Assembly: GCA_029266415.1 (NCBI GenBank)
Contig: JAQSWW010000054.1
Span: 1-35,231 of the forward strand
Length of the DNA: 35,231 nt
Direction of reading: 5' to 3'
From: Actinomycetospora sp.
Lineage (GTDB): Bacteria; Actinomycetota; Actinomycetes; Mycobacteriales; Pseudonocardiaceae
Part shown: positions 23,240-34,895 of the stretch, one piece after another
Layout of the letters: each line of letters starts with the position of its first letter
How positions within the stretch are numbered: position 1 is the stretch's first letter
The notes under the pieces: generated by a model
What the model saw: the letters and a program-made list of their open reading frames with translations, nothing else
What the model was told of the DNA's origin: nothing
The model's database searches: none
Program-made: the position numbers and the translations under genes

Positions 23240-23650
23240 TCAGACGGCTCCGGCACCGCCGAGCTCGACCGCGCGGCGCACGACCTCGCCGAACACCGCC
23301 AGGTCCAGCTCACCGGCCCGCCGCACCCGGATGCAGCTGCGGCCGACCGAGACCTTCCCCAGGGTGCTCGCGTACGCCTCGGGCACGTAGGCGTCGCCCT
23401 CGGCCGCGGTGACGTACACGCTGAGGTGCCTGCTGCCGCCGCGCACCGTGACCAGGAAGGCGTCGCCCTCGCGCCCGGAGGCGTAGCGGTAGTGGAAGGG
23501 GCCGTAGCCCAGCACCGCGCCGTCGCGCACCGGGGGCAGCAGGGTGGGCGCCACCGCCGCGATGGTCCGGTGCACCTCGTCGAGGACCGCCGCCTGGTCC
23601 GCGCTCAGCGACGCCGCGAACGCCGCCGTGTCGTCCGTGCTCGCGGTCAT
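23240..23650 (-). CDS. DUF1801 domain protein
   Basis: The 136-residue protein has the DUF1801 (YdhG-like) layout: an N-terminal helix with LSADQAAVLDEVHRTIAAVAP, then GYGPFHYRY, SRHLSVYV and the C-terminal TLGKVSVGRSCIRVRRAGELDLAVFGEVV. These are small intracellular proteins of unclear function, some labelled iron chaperones without firm evidence. There is no signal peptide or membrane segment. The ATG at 23650 is divergent from the metallopeptidase gene, with 99 bases between. Confidence 0.8.
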   Translation of the reverse strand: MTASTDDTAAFAASLSADQAAVLDEVHRTIAAVAPTLLPPVRDGAVLGYGPFHYRYASGREGDAFLVTVRGGSRHLSVYVTAAEGDAYVPEAYASTLGKVSVGRSCIRVRRAGELDLAVFGEVVRRAVELGGAGAV

Positions 23651-23749
23651 CGGAGCACCGTAGGCCCGGTCCTCGAGGCCTCGCAGAGGTGTGGCGGGCC
23701 CGCCGTCGGGCAAGCATGCTCCGGGACACGCCCACCCGAGAGGCAGCGG

Positions 23750-24754
23750 ATGCGCTACGACGACGACGCCCAGCTCGACACGTCCGAGGTCACCGATCAG
23801 CGGGGGCAGGGCGGCGGGTCCGGCGGCTTCGGCGGCGGTGGAGGCGGTGGGCTCGGCGGCCTGCTGCCCCTGCTCCTCGGGCTGCTCTTCCGGGGGCGCA
23901 GCGGCAAGGTCAGCTGGGTCGTCGTCCTCGTGGTGGTCGTCGGGTTCCTCGCCGTGCAGTTCCTCGGCGGCGGCACGTCGGCGCCGGTGGCGGGCGGGTT
24001 CGGCGAGCCCGGCGGGCCGGTGGTGGCGGGGACCTCGGAGCTCGCGAGCGAGTGCCGCACCGGCGCGGACGCCAACACCAACCCCGACTGCGCGATCGTC
24101 GCGGACATCAACTCGATCCAGGCGTACTGGTCGGGCGGCGGGTACGCCACGGTCGCCCGCACCGTCCGCGGGGCGCAGCCGCGGTACACCAACGTCGACA
24201 CCGTCTTCTTCACCGGCGCGGTGAACACCCGCTGCGGCAGCGCCGACTCCAGCGCCGGGCCCTTCTACTGCCCGGCCGACGACCTCGTCTACATCGACCT
24301 GACCTTCTACGACCAGCTGCGCCAGCAGTTCGGGGCGCAGGGCGGGCCGCTGGCCAACGCCTACGTGCTCGCCCACGAGTACGGCCACCACGTGCAGGAC
24401 CTGCTGGGCACCGAGGCGGCCGTGCGCTCGCGGCAGGGGGCGGCGTCGGACGCGGTGCGCCTCGAGCTGCAGGCCGACTGCTACGCCGGGGTGTGGATGA
24501 ACCACGCGTCGGAGCCGGTGAACGGGCGCCGCCCGTTCATCACGGACGTCTCGCAGGCCGACCTCGACACCGCCGTCGACGCCGCCCAGCGCATCGGCGA
24601 CGACTACATCCAGGGCCGGCTCGGCGGCGGCACCGTCGACCCGGACTCGTTCACCCACGGCACGTCGGCCCAGCGCAAGCGGTGGCTGACCACGGGCTTC
24701 ACCAGCGGCGACCCCACCCGCTGCGACACCTTCCGCACGAACGACCTGGGCTGA
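23750..24754 (+). CDS. Neutral zinc metallopeptidase, YpfJ/PF04228 family
   Basis: The 334-residue protein has a Gly-rich N-terminal region (about 20-40), one membrane span near 55-72 (WVVVLVVVVGFLAVQFL) and an extracytoplasmic peptidase domain. The zinc motif is HEYGHH (H209, E210, H213), with a later Glu in LELQADCYAGVW as the likely third ligand. Family members of this size and topology are common in actinobacteria and are thought to be membrane-anchored proteases; substrates are unknown. The C-terminal AQRKRWLTTGFTSGDPTRCDTF is typical of the family. The ATG follows GAGAGG. An EamA-like transporter gene follows after 9 bases. Confidence 0.93.
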   Translation: MRYDDDAQLDTSEVTDQRGQGGGSGGFGGGGGGGLGGLLPLLLGLLFRGRSGKVSWVVVLVVVVGFLAVQFLGGGTSAPVAGGFGEPGGPVVAGTSELASECRTGADANTNPDCAIVADINSIQAYWSGGGYATVARTVRGAQPRYTNVDTVFFTGAVNTRCGSADSSAGPFYCPADDLVYIDLTFYDQLRQQFGAQGGPLANAYVLAHEYGHHVQDLLGTEAAVRSRQGAASDAVRLELQADCYAGVWMNHASEPVNGRRPFITDVSQADLDTAVDAAQRIGDDYIQGRLGGGTVDPDSFTHGTSAQRKRWLTTGFTSGDPTRCDTFRTNDLG

Positions 24755-24763
24755 GGCACCGAC

Positions 24764-25651
24764 GTGCTCGTGACCGGCGTGCTGGTGGCGGTCGCCGCCG
24801 CGGCGAGCAACGCGGTCGGCTCGGTCCTCATGCGGTCGGCGTCGCGTCACCACGATCCGGCGGCGGGCCGGCGGCAGGCGCTCGTGGCCCTCCTGCGGCG
24901 CCCGGCGTGGTCGGCGGGCATCGCCGCGCACGTCCTGGGGTTCGTCCTGCAGGGGGTGGCGCTCGGTCTGACGCTGCTGACGGTGGTGCAGCCCGTCCTG
25001 GTCGTCGAGCTGCCGTTCACCCTGGTCCTGAGTGCGCTGGTGCTGCGGACGCCGATGAGTCGCCGCGCCTGGGTGGCGGTCGCGGCGATGGCGGGCGGCG
25101 TGGCGGTGTTCCTCGTCTGTCTGGTGCCCGAGGGCGGCGACCCGGCGGGGACCACCGCGACGGCGTGGCTCGTCGGTACCGCCGTCGTGCTGGTGCTCCT
25201 CGCCGTGCTCGTGCTCCTCGGCCGCACCGGGAGAGCGCGGCAGCGCGCCCTGTGGTTCGGTATCGCCACCGGGGTCACCTACGGCTACAACGCCGCGCTG
25301 CTGGCCGCGCTGGGCCCGGTCTGGGCCCAGGGCTGGTCGGGCCTGCTGACGGCGTGGCCGACCTATGGCGTCCTCGTCGGCGGCACCGTGTCCTTCGTGG
25401 TCCTCCAGCAGGCGTTGCAGGCCGGGGACCTCCTCTGGGCCCAGCCCGGGATCACGCTCGCCAACCCCCTGGTCGCGATCGTGTGGGGGTTCGTGGTGTT
25501 CGGCGAGCGCGTCGCGGTCGACGTGTGGCTCCTCGGCGCCGCGGCCGGCGCCGCGGCGATCGTGGCGGGGACGATCGTCCTGAGCCGGGTCGCCCTGCCG
25601 GCCGTGGCCGAGGACGTCGACGCGCCGTCGGGCCCGGGCCCGGAGCGGTGA
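24764..25651 (+). CDS. DMT-superfamily (EamA-like) transporter
   Basis: The 295-residue integral membrane protein has about nine or ten hydrophobic helices in two homologous halves. The first half has SNAVGSVLMRSA, GFVLQGVALGLTLLTVVQPVLVVELPF as two helices, and RRAWVAVAAMAGG; the second ends with ANPLVAIVWGFVVFGE and a final helix. This pattern matches the DMT family, which exports or imports small metabolites or amines. The GTG start lies 9 bases after the metallopeptidase stop, so both are probably co-transcribed. Substrate unknown. It is convergent with the AraC regulator, 15 bases away. Confidence 0.85.
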   Translation: MLVTGVLVAVAAAASNAVGSVLMRSASRHHDPAAGRRQALVALLRRPAWSAGIAAHVLGFVLQGVALGLTLLTVVQPVLVVELPFTLVLSALVLRTPMSRRAWVAVAAMAGGVAVFLVCLVPEGGDPAGTTATAWLVGTAVVLVLLAVLVLLGRTGRARQRALWFGIATGVTYGYNAALLAALGPVWAQGWSGLLTAWPTYGVLVGGTVSFVVLQQALQAGDLLWAQPGITLANPLVAIVWGFVVFGERVAVDVWLLGAAAGAAAIVAGTIVLSRVALPAVAEDVDAPSGPGPER

Positions 25652-25666
25652 GTCGGCCGGGCCTCC

Positions 25667-26620
25667 TCACCCCCTCGTGACGAGGGCGACCCACTCCGTG
25701 GGCGTGACCCCGTAGGCGTCGCGGAAGCGGCGCGAGAAGTGGGCCGCGTTGACGAAGCCCCACCGCCGCGCGACCGCGAACGTGCTCGTGCCCGGCGCGC
25801 GCACCGCCAGCTCGCGCCGCACGTGCTCCAGCCGCTCCCGCACGATCCAGTCGGTCAGCCGGCCGTCCCGGTCGCCCCAGGCGTTGTAGAGCGTGCGCAG
25901 CGAGACGTGGTGCTCGGCCGCGATGCGGGCGGGGGTGAGGTCGTGCTCGCGCAGGTGGGCGCGCACGTGCGCGACGACGCGGGCGCGCAGCGTCTCGTGC
26001 CGCACGTCGCGCGCGCGGGCGCCGCCGGCGGCCGACGCGACGAGGGCGCGCGTGAGGTCGATCGTCGCTCGCCCCAGGTCCGCCGCGACCGCGGGGCTCG
26101 CCGTCGCCGCGTCCATCGCGCCCGACATCGCCACCAGGTGGCCGCGGACCAGCGGCAGCAGGTCGCTGGCGTGCAGCCGGGGGATCGCCGCGCGCACGTC
26201 GTCGACGTCGAGCCCGAGGTCGGCGCGCGAGAAGTGCGTGACGAACGAGGACGTCCGGGTGCCGGTGTGGGCGAACGTGTACGGGGTGGTGAAGTCGACG
26301 ATGACCACGGCGTCGCGGCCCACCTCGCGCTCGGCGCCGCGCGCCGCGTACCGGCACCCGCCGGGCACCAGGGCGATCGCGACCAGCTCGGGCGCGTCGG
26401 CCCGCACGTCCCGCGCCGTGCGCGCGAGCGTCATCGGGGTCCCCGTCGTGCGCAGGACCCGGGTGGCGCCCACTTCCCAGGCCTCCGCCCGGACGTCGAC
26501 GGCCTCGGGCGGGGCCCGCAGCTCCACGCGCCGACGCGCGCCGCTGCGCGCGATGACGTCGTGCACCAGCTCGGCGCGGTCGCCGGGCGGGTGGGTCAGG
26601 GCGTCCAGGACGACGGCCAC
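25667..26620 (-). CDS. AraC-family transcriptional regulator
   Basis: The 317-residue protein has an N-terminal AraC-binding-type sensor (about 20-200) and the C-terminal double helix-turn-helix DNA-binding domain (LTPARIAAEHHVSLRTLYNAWGD; FAVARRWGFVNAAHFSRRFRDAYGVTPTEW, residues to about 310). A GTG at 26620 with GGAGG about 9 bases upstream is preferred; a GTG at 26647 would extend it by nine residues. It lies 109 bases downstream of the two alpha/beta hydrolase genes on the same strand and could control them, but no operator is visible. Confidence 0.88.
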   Translation of the reverse strand: MAVVLDALTHPPGDRAELVHDVIARSGARRRVELRAPPEAVDVRAEAWEVGATRVLRTTGTPMTLARTARDVRADAPELVAIALVPGGCRYAARGAEREVGRDAVVIVDFTTPYTFAHTGTRTSSFVTHFSRADLGLDVDDVRAAIPRLHASDLLPLVRGHLVAMSGAMDAATASPAVAADLGRATIDLTRALVASAAGGARARDVRHETLRARVVAHVRAHLREHDLTPARIAAEHHVSLRTLYNAWGDRDGRLTDWIVRERLEHVRRELAVRAPGTSTFAVARRWGFVNAAHFSRRFRDAYGVTPTEWVALVTRG

Positions 26621-26729
26621 GGCACCCAGCCTCCGGCGCGGCGGCACCGCTGGTCAACGACCACCACGGACCGCTGACGGGCGACGACGGGACGTCACCG
26701 CCGTGGTGACGCCCCGCGGTCGACGGGGT

Positions 26730-27599
26730 TCAGGCGGTCACGGGCTCCGCGGGGACGGCGGCGGGCTCGACGACCGGCGGCGGGGTGGTCGCGTGGCGCA
26801 CGGCCCAGGCCAGCACGTAGTCGGCGATCTCCTCCCAGCCCGGCGCGGCGGGCAGCAGGTGGGGCTTGCTGCCGAACTCCACCACCTCGGTGATCGTCTT
26901 CTGGCCCTTGTAGTGCGCGCCGTTCGACCACTGGATCTTCGGCGGCATGATGTTGTCGCAGCTGCCGGCGACGAGCAACAGCGGCGCCCGGTCCTCGTTG
27001 TGGTAGTCCACCCAGGTCCCGCTGTGTCCCGGGGTCAGGTTGGCCAGGGCGCTCTCGAAGATGATGCTCCCGGACACCGGCACGGCGTAGCGCTCGTAGA
27101 GCGCGCGGGCCTCGGCCTCCGGGAACGTGTTGGTGAACGCGTAGTTCCAGTGCTCGAAGTCGTACCGGATCGCCCGGTGCCGGTTCGCCGGGTTCTTCAG
27201 CACCGGGAACGTCGCTCGGGCCTGGGTGAGCGGGATGATCGGCACGCCCTCGGTGGGCGCCGAGTTCAGCGCGACGCCGGCGGCGCCGAAGCCGTGGTCG
27301 AGCAGGATCTGGGTGAACGCCCCGCCCGCGGAGTGGCCGATGATGATCGGCGGGGACTCGAGCTCGCGGAGGACCGACTCGAGGTGCTCCACGATCGACG
27401 AGATCGTGATCGCCTCGACCGGCGAGGGGTCGGCGTTGAGGGACTCGACCTCCACCTCGAAGCCGGGGTAGGCCGGGGCGATGACCCGGTACCCCTGGGC
27501 CTCGTACCGGGCGACCCACTGCTCCCAGGAGCGCGGGGTCACCCAGAAGCCGTGGACGAGGACGATGGTGTCGGGGGCCGGGCGGGCGGCGTGCGTCAT
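26730..27599 (-). CDS. Alpha/beta hydrolase
   Basis: The 289-residue protein has the oxyanion loop VLVHGFW (13-19), the nucleophile elbow GHSAGG (S90), an acid in AGSCDN and a catalytic His in GSKPHLLP. It has an inserted cap region of about 80 residues after strand 6. Such proteins cleave esters, amides or other bonds; no residue fixes the substrate. The ATG at 27599 follows AGGAAGGA, 15 bases after the stop of the upstream alpha/beta hydrolase, so the two are one transcript. The C-terminal Pro/Val/Ala-rich tail is unusual and probably disordered. Confidence 0.9.
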   Translation of the reverse strand: MTHAARPAPDTIVLVHGFWVTPRSWEQWVARYEAQGYRVIAPAYPGFEVEVESLNADPSPVEAITISSIVEHLESVLRELESPPIIIGHSAGGAFTQILLDHGFGAAGVALNSAPTEGVPIIPLTQARATFPVLKNPANRHRAIRYDFEHWNYAFTNTFPEAEARALYERYAVPVSGSIIFESALANLTPGHSGTWVDYHNEDRAPLLLVAGSCDNIMPPKIQWSNGAHYKGQKTITEVVEFGSKPHLLPAAPGWEEIADYVLAWAVRHATTPPPVVEPAAVPAEPVTA

Positions 27600-27613
27600 G
27601 ACGGGGTCCTTCC

Positions 27614-28441
27614 TCAGACCGTCTTGAGGAACTCGAGCAGGTCGTGCGAGAGCCGTTCGGGGTGCGTGTCCGTGATCCCGTGCGGGGCGCCGGCGTAGGT
27701 GATGAGCTGCGCGCCCGCGACGAGGCGCGCGGATGACTCGCCGCCGACCGCGTACGGCACGACCTGGTCGTCGTCGCCGTGGATCACCAGGGTGGGCACG
27801 TCGACGCGGGCGAGGTCGCCGCGGAAGTCGGTCTCGGAGAACGCGGCGATGCACTCGTAGGCGTTGCGGGCGCCCGAGCGCAGGCCCTGCAGCCAGAACG
27901 CGTCACGGATACCCTGCGAGACCTCCGCACCGTCCCGGTTGTTCCCGAAGAACGGCCCGTCGGCGAGGTCGCGGTAGGTCTGCGAGCGGTCGGCGAGCGA
28001 GCCGGCGCGGATGCCGTCGAACGCCTCGATCGGCACGCCGCCCGGGTTGTCCTCGCGCCGGACCATCAGCGGCGGCACGGCCGAGACCAGCACGAGCTGC
28101 GCGACCCGCCCGGTGCCGTGGTTGCCGATGTAGCGGGTGACCTCGCCGCCGCCGGTGGAGAACCCGACCAGCGTCACGTCGCGCAGGTCGAGCTGCTCGA
28201 TCAGGGCCGCGAGGTCGGCGGCGTAGGTGTCCATCTCGTTGCCGGACCAGGTCTGGGTCGACCGGCCGTGCCCGCGGCGGTCGTGCGCGACGGCCCGGTA
28301 GCCGTGCGTGGCGAGGAACAGCTGCTGGGTCTCCCAGCTGTCCGCGTCGAGCGGCCAGCCGTGGCTCAGGACCACCGGGCGTCCCGCGCCCCAGTCCTTG
28401 TCGTGGATCCGTGCGCCGTCCCCGGCGGTGACGTAGGGCAT
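27614..28441 (-). CDS. Alpha/beta hydrolase, arylesterase/non-heme haloperoxidase type
   Basis: The 275-residue protein is the typical length and pattern of cofactor-free haloperoxidase/esterases. It has [12 protein letters not shown] (oxyanion), [10 protein letters not shown], the nucleophile elbow [13 protein letters not shown] (S95), the acid in GDDDQVVP (D225) and His in APHGITDTH (H254). These enzymes hydrolyse small esters and some carry perhydrolase activity. It is the first gene of the two-hydrolase unit 26730-28441. No regulator-binding site is visible in the 124 bases upstream. Confidence 0.92.
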   Translation of the reverse strand: MPYVTAGDGARIHDKDWGAGRPVVLSHGWPLDADSWETQQLFLATHGYRAVAHDRRGHGRSTQTWSGNEMDTYAADLAALIEQLDLRDVTLVGFSTGGGEVTRYIGNHGTGRVAQLVLVSAVPPLMVRREDNPGGVPIEAFDGIRAGSLADRSQTYRDLADGPFFGNNRDGAEVSQGIRDAFWLQGLRSGARNAYECIAAFSETDFRGDLARVDVPTLVIHGDDDQVVPYAVGGESSARLVAGAQLITYAGAPHGITDTHPERLSHDLLEFLKTV

Positions 28442-28565
28442 CGAGCCTCCGATCGGACCGGCCCCGTGCGGACCGGCGATCAGAAGTTGGCACGGCTGCG
28501 GGCGTCCGGGTGTTCCGTGCGTGCACGGCGCTGTGCCGGGCGTGCAGACCCGCGGCGCGGAGGTT

Positions 28566-29723
28566 TCAGGCCCCGGGGTCGGTGAGGCCGAGCTCGGCGA
28601 CGATCGCGGACGTGTGCTCGCCGAGCGCGGGGATCGCGCCCATGGGCAGCTCGACGTCGCCGAAGGTCATCGGGGGCAGGGTGCCGCGCAGCTCGCCGAC
28701 CTCGCTGGCCACCGGGCGCCAGCGGTCGCGCTCGACGAGCTGGGGGTGGTCGAGGACGTCGGCGGTCGCGTTGACCTGCGCGGCGGGGATGCCGGCGGCG
28801 GCGAGGCGGTCGTCGAGGTCGGCGGTCGTGTGGCGGCGGGTGTGGGCGGCGACGAGCTCGTCGAGCTCGGCGCGGTGCCCGACGCGGGCGACGTTGGTGG
28901 CGAAGCGCGGGTCGTCGGCGTGCTCCGGCGCGCCGAAGACGTCGGTGACCAGCGCCCGCCAGCCCCGGTCGTTCTGCACGCCGATCAGCACCTGGCCGTC
29001 GCGGGTGGGGTAGGCGTCGTACGGGGCGATGGCGGCGTGGGACAGGCCCATCCGCGGGACCGGCCGGCCGCCGTAGAGCTGCATGAGCAGCGGGTGGCCC
29101 ATCCACTCCACCGCGGCGTCGAACATCGACACGTCGATCTCCGCGCCCTCGCCGGTGCGCTCGCGACGGAACAGGGCGGAGAGCGCCGACATCGCGGCGT
29201 AGCAGCCGGCCGCGATGTCGGCGTTGGGGACGCCGGTCTTGGTGGGGGTGTCCGGGGTGCCGGTGACCGCGACCATCCCCGACTCGGCCTGCACGAGCAT
29301 GTCGTAGGCCTTGCGGTCGTGGCGCGGCCCGCTGGTGCCGTAGCCGGAGATGGCGAGCGTGACCAGGCGCGGGTCGGCGTGCCGCAGGGTGGCGGGCTCG
29401 AGGCCGAGGCGGGCGACGGCGCCGGGCGCGGTGTTGTGCAGGAAGACGTCGGCGCGGGCGAGCAGGGCGGCGACGACCTCGCGGCCGTGGTCGGTCTTGA
29501 GGTCCACCGCGAGCGACTCCTTCCCGCGGTTGAGCCACACGAAGTGCGTGGCCAGTCCGCGTACGGCCTCGTCGTAGCGGCGCGCGAAGTCGCCCTCGCC
29601 CGGCTTCTCGATCTTGATGACGCGCGCGCCGAGGTCGGCGAGGTGGCGCGTGGCCAGCGGGCCGGCCACGGCCTGCTCGAGCGCGACGACGGTGATGCCC
29701 TCGAGGGGGAGCCCTGCCGGCAT
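28566..29723 (-). CDS. CaiB/BaiF-family (family III) CoA-transferase
   Basis: The 385-residue protein has the N-terminal [28 protein letters not shown]-type fold (residues 8-36), [23 protein letters not shown] and the catalytic Asp in [12 protein letters not shown] (D141, equivalent to D169 of formyl-CoA transferase). It moves CoA between carboxylic acids through an aspartyl-CoA anhydride. The acceptor is not predictable; no dehydrogenase or hydratase partner is next to it. The ATG at 29723 fits the family start but has no clear ribosome site. The gene is divergent from lon across 91 bases. Confidence 0.92.
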   Translation of the reverse strand: MPAGLPLEGITVVALEQAVAGPLATRHLADLGARVIKIEKPGEGDFARRYDEAVRGLATHFVWLNRGKESLAVDLKTDHGREVVAALLARADVFLHNTAPGAVARLGLEPATLRHADPRLVTLAISGYGTSGPRHDRKAYDMLVQAESGMVAVTGTPDTPTKTGVPNADIAAGCYAAMSALSALFRRERTGEGAEIDVSMFDAAVEWMGHPLLMQLYGGRPVPRMGLSHAAIAPYDAYPTRDGQVLIGVQNDRGWRALVTDVFGAPEHADDPRFATNVARVGHRAELDELVAAHTRRHTTADLDDRLAAAGIPAAQVNATADVLDHPQLVERDRWRPVASEVGELRGTLPPMTFGDVELPMGAIPALGEHTSAIVAELGLTDPGA

Positions 29724-29814
29724 GGCCGTGACGGTAGCGGTCGATGGCGCCCGGAATACCGTAGCCACTTCAATGCTTGTAGCTGCTACCGAGTGCGAGT
29801 GATGGGGTGACGAG
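29724..29814. promoter_or_regulatory. Divergent CaiB / lon intergenic region with palindromes
   Basis: The 91 bases contain a perfect 11-bp palindrome GTAGCTGCTAC (29779-29789) and a 7-bp inverted repeat, CGGTAGC (29732-29738) with GCTACCG (29785-29791), separated by 46 bases. No match to the HspR HAIR element that controls lon in Streptomyces is seen. The region must hold both promoters; the hexamers cannot be fixed. Confidence 0.4.
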
Positions 29815-32124
<2,310 letters not shown>

Positions 32125-32125
32125 G

Positions 32126-32443
32126 ATGTGCTCACGGGAACCGGTGCCGCCCGAGGTGCGCGCGCTGACGGCACTGCTGGAGCGACGCTGGTCGCTCTCG
32201 GTGCTCTACGCCGCGCACCTCGGGGCGGCCCGGTTCTCGGAGTTCGAGCAGGCCCTCGGCCAGGTGCCGCCCGCGACGCTCGCGGCGCGCCTGGCCGACC
32301 TCGAGGCGGCCGGCCTCCTCGAGCGCCGCGTGCTCGACACCCGGCCGCCGCGCACCGAGTACGAGCTCTCCGCCGAGGGACACCGGCTGGCCCCGCTGCT
32401 GGAGGCGCTGACCACCTGCAGTCGCCCGCACCGGCCGCGCTGA
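32126..32443 (+). CDS. HxlR-type winged-helix regulator
   Basis: The 105-residue protein is a single winged helix-turn-helix: RRWSLSVLYAAHLGAARFSEFEQALGQVPPATLAARLADL (core about 20-58), then a wing ARRVLDTRPPRTEYELSAEG. HxlR proteins are small redox- or aldehyde-responsive regulators. The usual N-terminal Cys in a CPVE motif is replaced here by Cys in MCSREPV, so thiol sensing is possible. It begins 1 base after the lon stop, an unusual tight pairing. The target is not obvious. Confidence 0.8.
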   Translation: MCSREPVPPEVRALTALLERRWSLSVLYAAHLGAARFSEFEQALGQVPPATLAARLADLEAAGLLERRVLDTRPPRTEYELSAEGHRLAPLLEALTTCSRPHRPR

Positions 32444-32632
32444 CCAGCTGACCTCGGAAGTCGTTGCCACCGCCGGGCCGCGGCGACGCCGGCCACGGCA
32501 TCGACGTGACCGACCGGGGCGCCGTGCCCGCCCGCTGCTGCCCTTCCTGACGGGATCGGCCGTTCCGCGATGAGTTCGGGGGCCGCCGCCCGTCGTACCG
32601 GTGAGAGCATCCGGACCGGCAGGGAGGCGACC

Positions 32633-33259
32633 GTGGGAGACGACGTCTGGGCGATGGTGCACGCGGAGCGTGCGGCGCTGATCGCCGACCTCGAGGGCGT
32701 CGACGGGGCGCGGTGGGACCAGCCCTCGCCCTGTCCCGGGTGGAGCGTGCACGACGTCGTCGCCCACCTCGTCGACACCGCCCGCACCACCCGCCTCGGC
32801 TTCGTCGTGGCGATGGCCCGGGCGGGGTTCGACTTCGACCGGCAGAACGCCCGCGGGGTGGCGCGCGAGCGCGGGGCGTCCCCGGCGCAGACCCTCGAAC
32901 GGCTGCGCGCGGTCGCCCGTCGCACCTCGACCCCGCCGGCGCCGCGGGACAGCCGCCTCGTCGAGGAGGTCGTGCACGGCGAGGACATCCGGCGGCCGCT
33001 GGGTCTCCGGCGCACCTACCCGGCGGAGGCGGTCGTGCGGGCCCTGCGGTTCCAGCTCCGCACCCCGGCGTCGTTCGGCGGCGCGAAGGAGACGGCGGCC
33101 CGGTTCCGGCTCGCGGCCACCGACGCCGACCTGGCCCTCGGTGACGGCCCCGAGGGCTCCGAGGTCCGGGGCGATGCGCTCGCGCTCCTGCTCGCCGTGT
33201 CCGGTCGCCCGGTGGAGCTCACAGGGCCCGGGCTCGCCGCGTGGGAGGCGTCGCGCTGA
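32633..33259 (+). CDS. Maleylpyruvate isomerase / DinB-fold family protein (TIGR03083-like)
   Basis: The 208-residue protein has the N-terminal four-helix DinB/MDMPI fold. The metal-binding His pattern shows in SPCPGWSVHDVVAHLVD and in VVHGEDIRRPLG, and the C-terminal half (FRLAATDADLALGDGPE) is the usual MDMPI_C-like sterol-carrier-type domain. Family members include mycothiol-dependent maleylpyruvate isomerase; most paralogues have unknown roles in mycothiol-dependent chemistry. This fits an actinobacterial host. The GTG at 32633 is favoured by AGGGAGG 5 bases upstream. Confidence 0.82.
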   Translation: MGDDVWAMVHAERAALIADLEGVDGARWDQPSPCPGWSVHDVVAHLVDTARTTRLGFVVAMARAGFDFDRQNARGVARERGASPAQTLERLRAVARRTSTPPAPRDSRLVEEVVHGEDIRRPLGLRRTYPAEAVVRALRFQLRTPASFGGAKETAARFRLAATDADLALGDGPEGSEVRGDALALLLAVSGRPVELTGPGLAAWEASR

Positions 33260-33332
33260 GGCGGACGCCACACCGGGCGGACACGCCGTCACCGCGGTCC
33301 CGGAGTGTCGGAGACGCCGGAGGGACGGCAGA

Positions 33333-34895
33333 ATGGTTGGACACCACCGGGTCCTCCGCTGGTGCACGCGCAACAGCGGTGCGGGGGAGCGGCGGGTGGC
33401 GAGCAGGACGAGGGCGCTGGACGCCCCGGAGCGGGCGGTGTCGCGGGCACGGCTGTTCGACGCGGACGCCGACGACGGCTTCGACCGGCTCGCGCGGCTC
33501 GCGACCTCGCTGACCGGCGCGCCGATCGGCGCGGTGTGGCTCGCCGACGAGGACCGTCTCCTCCTGCGCAGCGTGTACGAGAGCGAGGCGCCGACGGGGC
33601 GCGCGTCCGGGGCCCGCGGCGGGGAGACCCCGGTCGAGCAGGCGCTGTGCGGCGCCGTCGTGCTCGAGGACGAGCCGGTGTGGGTGGACGACGTGGACGC
33701 GGACCCGCGCGCGCAGGCCGCGGACGCGGCGATCTGGGCGGCGCGGGCGTGGGCCGGCTGCCCCGTCCGCGACCCGGCCGGCGTGGTGATCGGCGTCCTG
33801 GGCGCGATCGACGCGCGCCCCCGCGCGTGGTCGCCCCACCAGCGCGACGTGCTGGCGACGCTGGCGCAAGCGGCCACCGGGGAGGTGGCGCTGCGCGTGG
33901 CGCTCGCCGACTCGCGCGCCGACCGGTCCGCGGCGGCCCAGCGGGCGGCGGCGTCGGACCACGTGGCCCAGGAGGCCGACCGCCAGGCCCGGGAGGCCGG
34001 CGAGCAGGCGCAGGAGGCGGGCGCGGCCGCCCGGTACTACCGCGAGCAGGCGCGCACGGCGAGCGTGCAGGCTGCGACGTCCGAGCAGCTCGCCGCGGAG
34101 GCCCAGCGGCTGGCCCGTCTGGCCGAGCAGCACGCGGCCGAGGCCGAGGAGTTCGCGTCGACGCTGCGCGAGAGCCTGCTGCCCGCGCGGCTGCCGGACT
34201 TCCCCGGGGTGGAGGTCGCGGCCCGCTACCGCCCCGGCACCGGGGCCTCGGTGCTGGGCGACTTCTACGACCTCTTCCCGACCCCGGGCGGCTGGGGCGC
34301 GGTCGTCGGCGACGTCTGCGGCAAGGGCCCCCAGGCCGCCCGCACCACGGCGCTCGCCCGGTCCACCGTGCGCGCGCTGGGGCACACCGACGACGACCCG
34401 GACGCCGTGCTCAGCGCCCTCCACGGCGTGCTGCACGTCTGGTTCGACCAGCGGCCGAGCTTCGTCACCGCCGTCTACGCCGGCATCGCCCCCCGCACGG
34501 ACGACGGAGGGCTCGAGGTGCTGGTCGCGAGCGCGGGGCACCCGCCGGGCGTCGTGCAGCGGCGCGACGGCTCGATCACCGCACTGCAGGCCGGGGGGCG
34601 CGCGCTGGGCGTCCGGGCGGAGCCGCGCATCGCCCTCGAGCGGGTGACCCTGGAGCTCGGCGACCGTGTCCTGCTGTTCACCGACGGCGTCACCGAGGCC
34701 CGCCCCGTCGGCGGCCGCGAGTTCGAGATGGAGGGTCTGCTGGACGTCGTGGCGGGCCTGGATCCGTCGGCCGACGGACACGCCACCGCGGACGCGGTGC
34801 TCGCGGCCGTCGACGCCCACGCCGCGGGCGCGGCCCTCGACGACACCGCGCTGCTGGTCATCCGCGCGGTCCCGCGCCAGAGCCGCACGACCTAG
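33333..34895 (+). CDS. GAF-domain PP2C-type (SpoIIE) serine phosphatase with coiled-coil linker
   Basis: The 520-residue protein has a GAF sensor domain (about 45-185; GAPIGAVWLADEDRLLLRS, VLGAIDARPRAWSPHQRDVL), an Ala/Glu/Gln-rich helical linker of about 90 residues (QEADRQAREAGEQAQEAG, EQLAAEAQRLARLAEQ) predicted as coiled coil, and a SpoIIE-type PP2C domain (about 285-515) with GDFYDLF, VGDVCGKG, FTDGVTE and DDTALLVI. There is no HATPase or STAS domain, unlike the other PP2C protein in the window (14885-16852). It would dephosphorylate an anti-sigma-factor antagonist in response to a GAF ligand. The ATG at 33333 follows GGAGGG by 8 bases. Confidence 0.88.
   Translation: MVGHHRVLRWCTRNSGAGERRVASRTRALDAPERAVSRARLFDADADDGFDRLARLATSLTGAPIGAVWLADEDRLLLRSVYESEAPTGRASGARGGETPVEQALCGAVVLEDEPVWVDDVDADPRAQAADAAIWAARAWAGCPVRDPAGVVIGVLGAIDARPRAWSPHQRDVLATLAQAATGEVALRVALADSRADRSAAAQRAAASDHVAQEADRQAREAGEQAQEAGAAARYYREQARTASVQAATSEQLAAEAQRLARLAEQHAAEAEEFASTLRESLLPARLPDFPGVEVAARYRPGTGASVLGDFYDLFPTPGGWGAVVGDVCGKGPQAARTTALARSTVRALGHTDDDPDAVLSALHGVLHVWFDQRPSFVTAVYAGIAPRTDDGGLEVLVASAGHPPGVVQRRDGSITALQAGGRALGVRAEPRIALERVTLELGDRVLLFTDGVTEARPVGGREFEMEGLLDVVAGLDPSADGHATADAVLAAVDAHAAGAALDDTALLVIRAVPRQSRTT

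Noticed and set aside
29724-29814. HspR-type HAIR element in front of lon
   Set aside because: No CTTGAGT-N7-ACTCAAG-like sequence is present; only unrelated palindromes are seen.
32444-32632. Small gene between the HxlR-like and MDMPI-fold genes
   Set aside because: No frame with a ribosome site, good codon pattern or recognisable motif over this stretch.
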